Assembly: GCA_934096175.1 (NCBI GenBank)
Contig: CAKOLG010000038.1
Coordinates: forward strand, 1 to 8,348
Source of the DNA: an uncultured Bacilli bacterium
GTDB lineage: Bacteria; Bacillota_I; Bacilli_A; RF39; UBA660
Length of the DNA: 8,348 nucleotides
Direction: 5' to 3'
A model generated the notes under the pieces. That model worked only from the letters and a program-made list of their open reading frames with translations. It had not been told where the DNA came from and did no database searches. Each line of letters begins with the position of its first letter. The first letter of the stretch is position 1. The position numbers and the translations under genes are program-made. Below, piece by piece: positions 1-6,082 of the stretch.

Positions 1-26
1 ATATCATAAAAAATTTATTCATAAGA

Positions 27-54
27 AAACCTCTAGAAAAAAATCTAGGGGTTT
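27..54. terminator. Hairpin, possible weak or bidirectional terminator of an upstream gene
   Basis: Arms at 27-37 and 44-54 are complementary over 11 positions with one G-T wobble, around a 6-base A-rich loop. On the + strand the following tract is only GTTTGTCTAC, so the U-run is poor. On the - strand the hairpin is followed by TTTTCTTATG, also modest. It probably ends transcription of a gene left of the window, which is not visible here. The hairpin itself is seen directly; its function is inferred. Confidence 0.5.
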
Positions 55-68
55 GTCTACACTCTGTT

Positions 69-96
69 AAAAATCTATTTTTTAATAGATTTTTTT
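69..96 (+). terminator. Rho-independent terminator (AT-rich stem, T tail)
   Basis: A perfect 11-base inverted repeat (69-79 with 84-94) encloses a TTTT loop and runs straight into more T residues. The stem is almost all A-T with a single C-G pair, which is weak but common in genomes of this base composition. It lies just upstream of the promoter of the first gene and insulates it from upstream transcription. Confidence 0.6.
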
Positions 97-102
97 ATGG
101 GC

Positions 103-131
103 TTTTTTTTGTAAAAAAGTTATGTTATAAT
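103..131 (+). promoter_or_regulatory. SigA-type extended -10 promoter for the 162-1442 gene
   Basis: TATAAT at 126-131 is a perfect -10 box, preceded by TG at 123-124, giving the extended form TGTTATAAT. The -35 position (103-108, 17-base spacer) is only a T-run, which an extended -10 can tolerate. The predicted start is near 138, leaving a leader of about 24 bases that contains AGAAGAGG (143-150) ahead of the ATG at 162. Confidence 0.6.
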
Positions 132-161
132 GCTTTTAAGATAGAAGAGGTTGATTGTGAT

Positions 162-1442
162 ATGTCTGATAGAGAGATTAGCTTAAGAAGTATTATTTTT
201 TTGGTTATTGGTATTTTATTATTACTTTCTTTAGTAATTTGTATATATATAGTGGATGGAGAAAAGGATTTAGTCAAAATATCAGCAGATGTAATTGATG
301 TAAAAAAAGATACAGAAGGAACAGGTAAAAATGATGTTACAGTTTCTTATCGTGTAAATAATGTTTTTTATGAATATAATTTTTATTATAAAAACGATAT
401 TAATGTAAATGATAAAATAGATATTTATTATCATGAAAATAATGTTGTAGCTGTTCAGACTTTTAAAACTAGTAAATTGATATTTATTTGTCCTATTGTT
501 GGTTTATTATTATGTATATTTGGGTTGTTTGAATTATTTAAAAAGTCTAAAGATGAACAAGAAAGTGATGAATTTAAAACACAAGTTATATCTGTTGTTG
601 GAAATACACAGCAATTAAAGATAATTACGAATGAAAATGATGAATCTAGTTATGTTAAGAGTGAGGAAGAATTAGAAGAAGAACCAGTTAGGGAACTTGC
701 TTCGAGCAGAAAGGTTAATCCGTTCTTGGAAGATGATAAAAAACAAGAAACAAAAGAAAGTATTTTACCAGTTGAGGAAGAAGCGCCAATTTTTAGGGAA
801 GATAATATTCATATTGATGATGTTTCGGAGGAAACACAAGATTTGGACGATTTTATAGATAAAAGTATTGTAGTGCCAGAAAATGATGAAGAAAACGAAA
901 TTGCAGATGATGTGTTGCATGATAAAATTGAGAAAAGTGCCAAAGAAGTTTCTACTGAGGTTAATAGTAATAAAAAGATAGATATAGATTCTGTATTGGA
1001 AAGAGTACGTGAAGAAAATAAAATTAAACAAGAAGAAATAAACAAAGCCACTTTAGTGAGGGAAGAGAAGAAAAATACAAATAATAAACCTACTAAAAAA
1101 GTTCAGGCAGTATCAGATAATGCAAAAGTAGAGAAAAAGGTTAATTATGCTGATTTGAAGAAAGTTTTGCCAAAGTATTATTATGTAGTTAAAGATTGCT
1201 TGGTTTATGAAATATCTGGAAAAGAAGCACAAGAAATTAATTTTAGAGATGTTATTAAAGTTAAGAAAACAATTAATAGTGAAGGAAATTTGGTTAAGGT
1301 TTGTATGATGACTAATAAAATTAATTGTGTTTTAACGAATATGAGTAAGGTTGATTTAAATAGCATAAGTAATACAATTCATAATAAAATGTTAAATATT
1401 GATGATAAATTTACTGAAGAAATAGAATATAAAGAATATTAG
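162..1442 (+). CDS. Two-helix membrane protein with DUF3592-like outer domain and long acidic cytoplasmic tail
   Basis: The function is not recognised. The protein (426 aa) has membrane helices at about residues 11-31 and 105-126. Between them, residues 38-100 form a beta-rich segment (SADVIDVKK, VTVSYRVNNVFYEY, INVNDKIDIYY) that resembles DUF3592-type domains. Positive charges after helix 2 (KKSK, 127-130) suggest that N- and C-termini are cytoplasmic and the small domain faces outside. Residues 131-325 are a low-complexity Glu/Asp/Lys-rich linker, probably disordered. Residues 327-415 look like a folded domain, with alternating hydrophobic strands and a final helix. ATG 162 is preceded by AGAAGAGG with 11 bases spacing. 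The frame is open back to the window edge but offers no upstream start codon. The next gene follows after 8 bases, so the two are probably cotranscribed. The DUF3592 resemblance is by eye only. Confidence 0.8.
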   Translation: MSDREISLRSIIFLVIGILLLLSLVICIYIVDGEKDLVKISADVIDVKKDTEGTGKNDVTVSYRVNNVFYEYNFYYKNDINVNDKIDIYYHENNVVAVQTFKTSKLIFICPIVGLLLCIFGLFELFKKSKDEQESDEFKTQVISVVGNTQQLKIITNENDESSYVKSEEELEEEPVRELASSRKVNPFLEDDKKQETKESILPVEEEAPIFREDNIHIDDVSEETQDLDDFIDKSIVVPENDEENEIADDVLHDKIEKSAKEVSTEVNSNKKIDIDSVLERVREENKIKQEEINKATLVREEKKNTNNKPTKKVQAVSDNAKVEKKVNYADLKKVLPKYYYVVKDCLVYEISGKEAQEINFRDVIKVKKTINSEGNLVKVCMMTNKINCVLTNMSKVDLNSISNTIHNKMLNIDDKFTEEIEYKEY

Positions 1443-1450
1443 GAAAAAAT

Positions 1451-1885
1451 ATGCAGAAAAAAAATAATGTTAAATTTAGTACTATAGGATGTTTTGTAAT
1501 TGGGCTAATATTATATTTAGTAGGATTGTATTTTCTGTTGTGTTCAAAATTTAATATTTTATGGATTAATAAGTTTATTGAATTAGATATTAATTTTAAA
1601 GTTTGGGGAATTATTTTATTTACTATAGGGTTTGTCGTATTTATGATAGCTATTATATTTTTGTATAAAGATGATCATATAAAAGATACTAATCGTGAAC
1701 TAATTATTGAAGGTAAAGCTGATGTTATTACGATAATGGTTATGACGTATTTAATGATATTTATGTTAATAATATGTTTGATATTTGATGAAATGATAGG
1801 AGCTTTATTATTTGGGGTAACTGTTTTGATACAAAGTTTATTAAATAGTTTTTTGGTTAGATATTTTAGTAAATATGGTAAATAA
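1451..1885 (+). CDS. Hypothetical four-helix membrane protein
   Basis: This is a 144-aa integral membrane protein of unknown function. Predicted helices lie at about residues 11-31, 50-71, 90-112 and 114-136. A short charged loop (YKDDHIKDTNRELIIEGKAD, 72-91) lies between helices 2 and 3. It has no signal peptidase site and no catalytic motif that I can recognise. The start has only a weak SD (TTAGGAAAAAAT) directly after the stop of the upstream gene, so it probably relies on translational coupling. A terminator overlaps its stop codon, making it the last gene of a two-gene unit. Being paired with the DUF3592-like protein suggests a shared envelope role, but that is inference only. Confidence 0.75.
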   Translation: MQKKNNVKFSTIGCFVIGLILYLVGLYFLLCSKFNILWINKFIELDINFKVWGIILFTIGFVVFMIAIIFLYKDDHIKDTNRELIIEGKADVITIMVMTYLMIFMLIICLIFDEMIGALLFGVTVLIQSLLNSFLVRYFSKYGK

Positions 1886-1908
1886 GTAGCTTAAATGCTA
1901 CTTTTTTT
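1884..1908 (+). terminator. Rho-independent terminator after the two-gene membrane unit
   Basis: AAGTAGC (1884-1890) pairs with GCTACTT (1897-1903) around a TTAAAT loop, followed by a run of seven T residues (1902-1908). The 5' arm begins inside the TAA stop of the upstream gene. This is the clearest intrinsic terminator in the window. Confidence 0.85.
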
Positions 1909-1930
1909 AGTTTATAAAATATAGTATAGT
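1902..1930 (+). promoter_or_regulatory. Possible promoter for the 1949-3805 unit
   Basis: TATAGT at 1925-1930 is a fair -10 box, with only a T-rich -35 region (1902-1907) at 17 bases. The start would be near 1937, giving an unusually short leader of about 12 bases that begins at the SD. TAAAAT at 1915-1920 is an alternative -10 with no better -35. A promoter is needed here because a terminator lies just upstream, but the exact boxes are uncertain. Confidence 0.35.
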
Positions 1931-1935
1931 AAGTA

Positions 1936-1942
1936 AAAGGTG
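1936..1942 (+). promoter_or_regulatory. RBS that decides the start at 1949
   Basis: AAAGGTG (followed by AT) matches the anti-SD tail and lies 6 bases before ATG 1949. The in-frame GTG at 1940 is part of this SD itself, so it is unlikely to be the start. The ATG gives a 101-aa product rather than 104. Confidence 0.7.
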
Positions 1943-1948
1943 ATATTT

Positions 1949-2254
1949 ATGGAAAAGAATAAATATAAAAAGTTTATAAAGAATATATTAGAAAAAGATG
2001 AAATTGTTGAGCATAAAAAGGTATATTATAAACCTTCTAAAATAAAGTTAATTTTTGGTTTTATTTTTTCTTTAATAATTATGATTATTTTGTTAAGAAT
2101 AGGTTTTCAATTTACGATGATGTATTTGTTAATTTTTTTAGGAGATTTAGTAATATTAAGTTATTATGTTATAAATTTATTTACAAAAGAAGGTATTTTA
2201 TTACCTAAATATGTTAAAGTTAAAAAAGATTCATCTAGTAAAGAAAAGGAGTAA
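1949..2254 (+). CDS. Hypothetical small two-helix membrane protein
   Basis: This is a 101-aa protein of unknown function. It has a Lys-rich amphipathic N-terminus (residues 1-31), helices at about 32-50 and 55-78, and a short Lys/Ser-rich C-terminal tail (VKVKKDSSSKEKE). The charge distribution suggests both ends are cytoplasmic. I chose ATG 1949 over the in-frame GTG 1940 because the GTG lies inside the SD. The nucleotidase gene starts 5 bases after its stop, and the SD for that gene (AAAAGGAG) overlaps the last codons here, so the two are cotranscribed. It could be a membrane anchor or accessory protein, but nothing in the sequence identifies a partner. Confidence 0.7.
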   Translation: MEKNKYKKFIKNILEKDEIVEHKKVYYKPSKIKLIFGFIFSLIIMIILLRIGFQFTMMYLLIFLGDLVILSYYVINLFTKEGILLPKYVKVKKDSSSKEKE

Positions 2255-2259
2255 TTTTT

Positions 2260-2823
2260 ATGAGAATAGGTATTGATGTTGATGACACTATTACAGATAC
2301 TTATCCGTTATTATTGGCGTTTATAGCTAAAGAATATAATTTGGATTTAGATGCATTATTAGAAAGTAAACCAAGTTATGGGGTGTTGAAGAAAACATTA
2401 CCTAATTATAGGGAATTTGCAAGAAATAATCTTGAGAATGTTGCAAAGAATGTTAAATTAAAAAGTGATGTAGTAGAATATTTAGAAAAATTGAAACAAG
2501 ATGGTCATGAGATAATTTTTATTACTGCAAGAACGTATAGAGATTATAGTAATCCATTTGAATTGACTTATAAATATTTGAAAGATAATGGGGTGCCATT
2601 TGATAAATTAGTTGTTGATATAAAAGATAAAGGAACGGAGTGTTTAAAGGAAAATATTGACATATTTATTGATGATGATAATGGAAATTGTGAGTCAATT
2701 ATGAAAGTCGGAATTCCTTGTTTGCAATTTCATGTTTGTTTTAATTTAATGACTAAAGGCACAAAAAAAGTGTATTCATGGAAAGAGGTATATGATTACA
2801 TTAATGATTTAAAAAGGAAGTGA
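2260..2823 (+). CDS. HAD-superfamily 5'-nucleotidase, NT5C-like (putative 5'(3')-deoxyribonucleotidase)
   Basis: This 187-aa cytosolic protein is predicted to dephosphorylate (deoxy)nucleoside monophosphates or a related small phosphate ester. Haloacid-dehalogenase motifs are all present in order. Motif I is DVDDT at residues 6-10 (nucleophile Asp6, acid/base Asp8). Motif II is FITAR at 87-91 (Thr89). A motif III Lys lies in DIKDKG (Lys122 or Lys124). Motif IV is IDDD at 137-140 (Mg2+ ligands). The helical cap lies between motifs I and II (about 15-70). Length and motif arrangement fit the NT5C/YqfW-type family; other HAD phosphatases are possible and the substrate is not determined. AAAAGGAG at 2244-2251, 8 bases before the ATG, supports the start. 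The S66 gene begins 4 bases after its stop, implying co-expression. Confidence 0.82.
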   Translation: MRIGIDVDDTITDTYPLLLAFIAKEYNLDLDALLESKPSYGVLKKTLPNYREFARNNLENVAKNVKLKSDVVEYLEKLKQDGHEIIFITARTYRDYSNPFELTYKYLKDNGVPFDKLVVDIKDKGTECLKENIDIFIDDDNGNCESIMKVGIPCLQFHVCFNLMTKGTKKVYSWKEVYDYINDLKRK

Positions 2824-2827
2824 TAAG

Positions 2828-3805
2828 ATGATTTTCCCAAGGTTTTTAAAAAAGGGTGATGTTATTGGAATAACGGCTTGTAGTTGTGGTGTTTTAGATG
2901 GTATAGAGGAATATGAATTAGCACTTAGTAATTTTGCTAAATATGGCTTTTTAACGATTGAAACGAGTAATGTACGAACTGATGGAGTTGTTAGTAGTAA
3001 TGCTTTGCAAAGGGTTAATGAATTACAATCTTTGTATGAAAATGAAAATGTTAAATTAGTTCAAATAGCTAGTGGCGGTGATTTTCTTTACGATATGTTA
3101 CATTTAGTTAACTATGATATTATAAAAAATAATGTAAAGTGGATTTCAGGAAGTAGTGATCCTTCAAGTTTACTTTTTATTATTACGACTAATTTAGACA
3201 TTGCAACTATTTATTCACCATGTAATGTTAAAGGTTTTGGAATGCCGATTTTACATAAATCTCTTGTAAATTATATGAAAATAATTAGTGGGGAAAATGT
3301 AAAACAAGAGAAGTTTAATTTTTATGAAAAAGATAAGGATAAAATGGTAAATGGATATAATTTAACTTCTTTAAATAATTGGCTTAACATTAATGGCGAT
3401 GTGTGTGAAACTGGTATATTAATTGGGGGATGTATTGATTGTTTAAAAGATGTTATAGGAACTTGTTTTGATAAAACAAGAGAGTTTATTGAAAGATATA
3501 AGCATCAAGGAATAATATGGTATTTTGATGTTTTTAGTATGAGTTGTGAGCAATTGTACATTACTTTGTTACAATTTAAAAATGCTGGTTGGTTTAAATA
3601 TTGTAAAGCTATTTTGATAGGGAAAGTAAAGTTTCCAAATAGTTTTAATAATTTACAGTATGAAGATTTAATTAGAAAAGCAATTCAGATGCCATGTATT
3701 TTTAATTTTGATATTGGTCATGTAAAACCATCATTTACGATGATAAATGGAGCATTAGTTAAAGTAGTTAGTAACGATAAAGAAGGTAGTTTAGAATTTT
3801 TATAA
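2828..3805 (+). CDS. S66-family peptidase-like protein (LD-carboxypeptidase LdcA / MccF-like), atypical active site
   Basis: The S66 serine peptidase family includes LdcA, which trims D-Ala from murein tetrapeptides in recycling, and MccF, which cleaves processed microcin C. This 325-aa cytosolic protein has the family layout: an N-terminal LKKGDVIGITA strand (7-17), the nucleophile region WISGSSDPSSL (105-115, Ser110 the likely nucleophile), ILIGGCIDCLKDVIGT (197-212, matching the usual GGNL...GT), and FDIGHVKP (294-301, catalytic His298). The usual Glu segment (like LFLED) reads IIWYFDVF (229-236), so Phe233 sits where Glu is expected. Glu241 is a nearby candidate substitute. It may be a divergent active subgroup or may have a different substrate. 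AAGGAAGTG precedes the ATG and overlaps the TGA of the nucleotidase gene. No clear terminator follows. Confidence 0.8.
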   Translation: MIFPRFLKKGDVIGITACSCGVLDGIEEYELALSNFAKYGFLTIETSNVRTDGVVSSNALQRVNELQSLYENENVKLVQIASGGDFLYDMLHLVNYDIIKNNVKWISGSSDPSSLLFIITTNLDIATIYSPCNVKGFGMPILHKSLVNYMKIISGENVKQEKFNFYEKDKDKMVNGYNLTSLNNWLNINGDVCETGILIGGCIDCLKDVIGTCFDKTREFIERYKHQGIIWYFDVFSMSCEQLYITLLQFKNAGWFKYCKAILIGKVKFPNSFNNLQYEDLIRKAIQMPCIFNFDIGHVKPSFTMINGALVKVVSNDKEGSLEFL

Positions 3806-3822
3806 TAAATTATCTTTTTTTG

Positions 3823-3851
3823 TTGTTTTTTTAAAAATAAAGATATATAAT
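3823..3851 (+). promoter_or_regulatory. SigA promoter of the marR-ABC operon
   Basis: TTGTTT (3823-3828) and a perfect TATAAT (3846-3851) are separated by exactly 17 bases. Transcription should start near 3858, inside the inverted repeat at 3854-3875. This is the best-formed promoter in the window by spacing and consensus. Confidence 0.75.
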
Positions 3852-3853
3852 TA

Positions 3854-3875
3854 ATTAGTTCGGTAGCGAACTAAT
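3854..3875. promoter_or_regulatory. Inverted-repeat operator, probable binding site of the adjacent MarR repressor
   Basis: ATTAGTTCG (3854-3862) and CGAACTAAT (3867-3875) form a perfect 9+9 inverted repeat around a GTAG spacer. It starts 3 bases after the -10 box, covers the predicted transcription start and ends at the SD. A dimeric winged-helix repressor bound here would block initiation, which is the usual autoregulatory layout of marR-exporter operons. In the RNA the same repeat could also form only a partial 5' hairpin, because transcription starts inside it. The repeat is seen; the binding is inferred. Confidence 0.75.
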
Positions 3876-3883
3876 GAGGTGAT
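3876..3883 (+). promoter_or_regulatory. RBS that decides the GTG start at 3888
   Basis: GAGGTGAT is an 8-base match to the anti-SD. Its GAGG core ends 8 bases before GTG 3888. The in-frame GTG at 3879 lies inside this SD and is therefore rejected as the start. Confidence 0.75.
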
Positions 3884-3887
3884 TATT

Positions 3888-4319
3888 GTGCATAATGTTT
3901 CAGTAATGCTAGAAATGAATGAAGTAAATATGGCTGTTTTTAAAGCTATATTGGCTCGATATAAAAAGATGAATTTAGGAGTTACACCAGTTCATGGACG
4001 AATTATAATGTTTATTTATGATAATAAACTTGATATTTGTCAAAAAGATATTGAAAAATATGTTGCATGTAATAAGTCTACAGTTTCGGCTATTTTGAAT
4101 ACAATGGAGAAGAACGATTTAATAGTAAGGAATGGTGTTGCGGGTGATCAGAGAAGAAATATAATTTCTTTGACGGATAAATCTTTAAAAATGGCTAATA
4201 AGTTAAAAGATGATGAAAAAGAGTTAGATGATATTTTTAAAGATGGTATTACAGAACAAGAACTTAAATTGTTTTCAGAAGTATTATGTAAAATAAAAAA
4301 TAATATAGAGAGGATTTAG
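3888..4319 (+). CDS. MarR-family winged-helix transcriptional regulator
   Basis: This 143-aa protein is predicted to act as a homodimeric DNA-binding repressor that releases DNA on binding a small ligand, typical of MarR proteins controlling efflux pumps. From the GTG start, residues 1-45 form the N-terminal dimerisation helices. Residues 49-79 form the helix-turn-helix (ICQKDIEKYVACNKSTVSAI and the following helix). Residues 80-97 form the wing, with the characteristic GDQRRN (86-91) holding the conserved Asp and Arg. Residues 98-143 are the C-terminal dimerisation helices. The overall length is typical. It is first in an operon with two ABC half-transporters (2-base gap to the next ATG) and lies just after a promoter-overlapping inverted repeat, so it most likely controls its own operon. 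The inducing ligand cannot be read from the sequence. Confidence 0.92.
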   Translation: MHNVSVMLEMNEVNMAVFKAILARYKKMNLGVTPVHGRIIMFIYDNKLDICQKDIEKYVACNKSTVSAILNTMEKNDLIVRNGVAGDQRRNIISLTDKSLKMANKLKDDEKELDDIFKDGITEQELKLFSEVLCKIKNNIERI

Positions 4320-4321
4320 AA

Positions 4322-6082
4322 ATGGGAAAGTTATTTAAAAATTTAACTAAAAAAGAAGCTTTATTTGCTTTTATTTGTATTGCTTTAGTAGCGTTGCAAG
4401 TTTGGTTGGAGTTAAAAGTTCCAGATTATATGAGTAGTATTACGCAACTTGTACAAACTGAAGGAAGTAAGATGAAAGATATTTTAACTCAAGGTTGTTA
4501 CATGGTTGGATGTGCATTTGCAAGTTTGCTTTCTTCAGTTGTTGTTGGATATTTTGCAGCAAGAGTTGCATCTAGTTTTTCTGCAACTATAAGAAAAAAA
4601 ATATTTGAAAAAGTTGAAAACATGGGAATTGCTGAAATAAAAAAATTTTCGACTAGCAGTTTGATAACAAGAACGACTAATGATGTTACACAAGTAGAAA
4701 TGTTAATTGGTATGGGGTTACAAGCGATGGTTAAAGCTCCTATTATGGCAGTTTGTGCAATTATGAAAATATTAAATAAGGGATTAGAATGGTCAATTTT
4801 AACGGCTTGTTGTGTAGCTGTATTATTGTTTGTAGTGGCAACATTAATGATTATTGTATTACCAAGATTTGAAAAAGTTCAAAAGTTGATTGATAAAATT
4901 AATGGAGTTACTAGAGAAAATTTATCTGGTATAAGAGTTATTAGAGCATTTAATGCAGAAAAATATCAAACTAATAAATTTAAGAAAGTTAATGATGATT
5001 TAACTAATATGCAGTTATTTAATCAAAGATGTTTTTCTATTATGAATCCAGTAATGAATTTAGTAATGCATGGTTTAACTTTAGGTATTTATATAATTGG
5101 TGCTAGTTTAATACAAAAGGCTGGAATGGTAGATAAAATTAATTTATTTAGTAATATGGTTGTATTTTCAAGTTATGGTATGCAAGTTATTATGTCTTTC
5201 TTAATGTTAGCTATGATATTTATGATGGTACCTAGAGCACAGATTTCTGCTAAACGTATTAATGAAGTACTGGATGAAAAGGTAAGTATTATCGATGGTG
5301 ATTTTGTAGGAAAAACAGAAGAAGTAGGAACGGTTGAATTTAAAAATGTTTCGTTTAAATATCCAGATGCTGATGAATATATTTTGAAAAATATTTCATT
5401 TAAAGTAAATAAAGGTGAAACTATTGCTTTTATAGGTTCAACTGGTAGTGGAAAGTCAACTTTAATTAATTTAGTACCAAGATTTTATGATGCTACTGAT
5501 GGGGAAATTTTAGTTGATGGTGTTAATGTTAAAAATTATACGCAGGAAGCACTACATAATAAATTAGGATATGTACCACAGAAAGCAGTAATGTTTACAG
5601 GAACAGTTGAAAGTAACGTAGCATATGGTGATAATGGTAAAGGAGAAGTATCTAAGGATAAGGTAAAAGAAGCTATTATGGTAGCGCAAGGTACTGATTT
5701 TGTGGAAAAGATGGATAAAAAATATGAAGCACATATAGCTCGTGGAGGAACAAATGTGTCTGGTGGTCAAAAACAAAGGTTAGCGATAGCAAGAGCGATA
5801 GCAAGAGATCCAGAAATTTATATTTTTGACGATTCATTTTCTGCGCTTGACTATAAAACTGATGCTGTCCTAAGAAAGGAATTAAAAAAATATACTAAGG
5901 ATGCAACAAGTATGATTGTTGCACAGAGAATTGGAACAATTATTAATGCTGATAAAATTGTTGTTCTTGATGAAGGTGAGTGTGTTGGAATTGGAACTCA
6001 TAAAGAGTTATTAAAAACTTGCGAAGTTTATAAAGAAATAGCTTTATCACAATTATCAAAGGAGGAATTAGAAGATGCCTAG
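4322..6082 (+). CDS. ABC exporter half-transporter, degenerate-site subunit (TMD-NBD)
   Basis: This is a 586-aa type IV (B-subfamily-like) exporter subunit with a transmembrane domain (helices at about 12-32, 56-80, 135-152, 157-180, 245-265 and 280-302) followed by a nucleotide-binding domain (about 335-575). NBD motifs are Walker A GSTGSGKST (372-380, Lys378), Q-loop Gln420, intact signature VSGGQ (479-483) and Walker B YIFDD (500-504). Asp504 replaces the catalytic Glu, and Gln535 (IVAQRI) replaces the switch His. These changes match the degenerate-site partner of heterodimeric exporters (TM287, LmrC, BmrC type). Its intact signature would complete the active site of the partner encoded next. 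The two genes overlap by 8 bases, and the partner's SD lies inside this gene, so expression is coupled. The likely role is drug, peptide or lipid export; the substrate is unknown. Confidence 0.93.
   Translation: MGKLFKNLTKKEALFAFICIALVALQVWLELKVPDYMSSITQLVQTEGSKMKDILTQGCYMVGCAFASLLSSVVVGYFAARVASSFSATIRKKIFEKVENMGIAEIKKFSTSSLITRTTNDVTQVEMLIGMGLQAMVKAPIMAVCAIMKILNKGLEWSILTACCVAVLLFVVATLMIIVLPRFEKVQKLIDKINGVTRENLSGIRVIRAFNAEKYQTNKFKKVNDDLTNMQLFNQRCFSIMNPVMNLVMHGLTLGIYIIGASLIQKAGMVDKINLFSNMVVFSSYGMQVIMSFLMLAMIFMMVPRAQISAKRINEVLDEKVSIIDGDFVGKTEEVGTVEFKNVSFKYPDADEYILKNISFKVNKGETIAFIGSTGSGKSTLINLVPRFYDATDGEILVDGVNVKNYTQEALHNKLGYVPQKAVMFTGTVESNVAYGDNGKGEVSKDKVKEAIMVAQGTDFVEKMDKKYEAHIARGGTNVSGGQKQRLAIARAIARDPEIYIFDDSFSALDYKTDAVLRKELKKYTKDATSMIVAQRIGTIINADKIVVLDEGECVGIGTHKELLKTCEVYKEIALSQLSKEELEDA

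Noticed and set aside
3..161. The frame of the 162 gene is open all the way back to the window start
   Set aside because: It contains no ATG, GTG or TTG start codon and crosses two hairpins and the promoter, so it is chance openness in AT-rich DNA. ATG 162 is kept.
765..1051. Two overlapping - strand open frames inside the first gene
   Set aside because: They are antisense to the low-complexity acidic linker, rich in Phe/Ile/Ser from complementing GAA/AAA codons, and lack a usable RBS or domain. They are shadows.
2821..2826. TGA followed at once by TAA at the end of the nucleotidase gene, which could hint at TGA read as Trp
   Set aside because: Every Trp in conserved positions uses TGG and no gene has an internal TGA. 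The tandem stop is simply redundant.
3811..3845. TATCTTT...AAAGATA inverted repeat after the S66 gene, considered as a terminator
   Set aside because: The loop is about 21 bases, the stem is weak and no T-run follows. The region is better explained as the -35/-10 promoter of the marR operon.
3879..3887. Upstream GTG start for the MarR gene (146 aa instead of 143)
   Set aside because: This GTG is inside the SD GAGGTGAT. GTG 3888 has correct spacing.
5564..5776. - strand open frame inside the first ABC gene
   Set aside because: It is antisense to conserved NBD motifs, has a Cys/His/Phe-rich unnatural composition and no recognisable domain.
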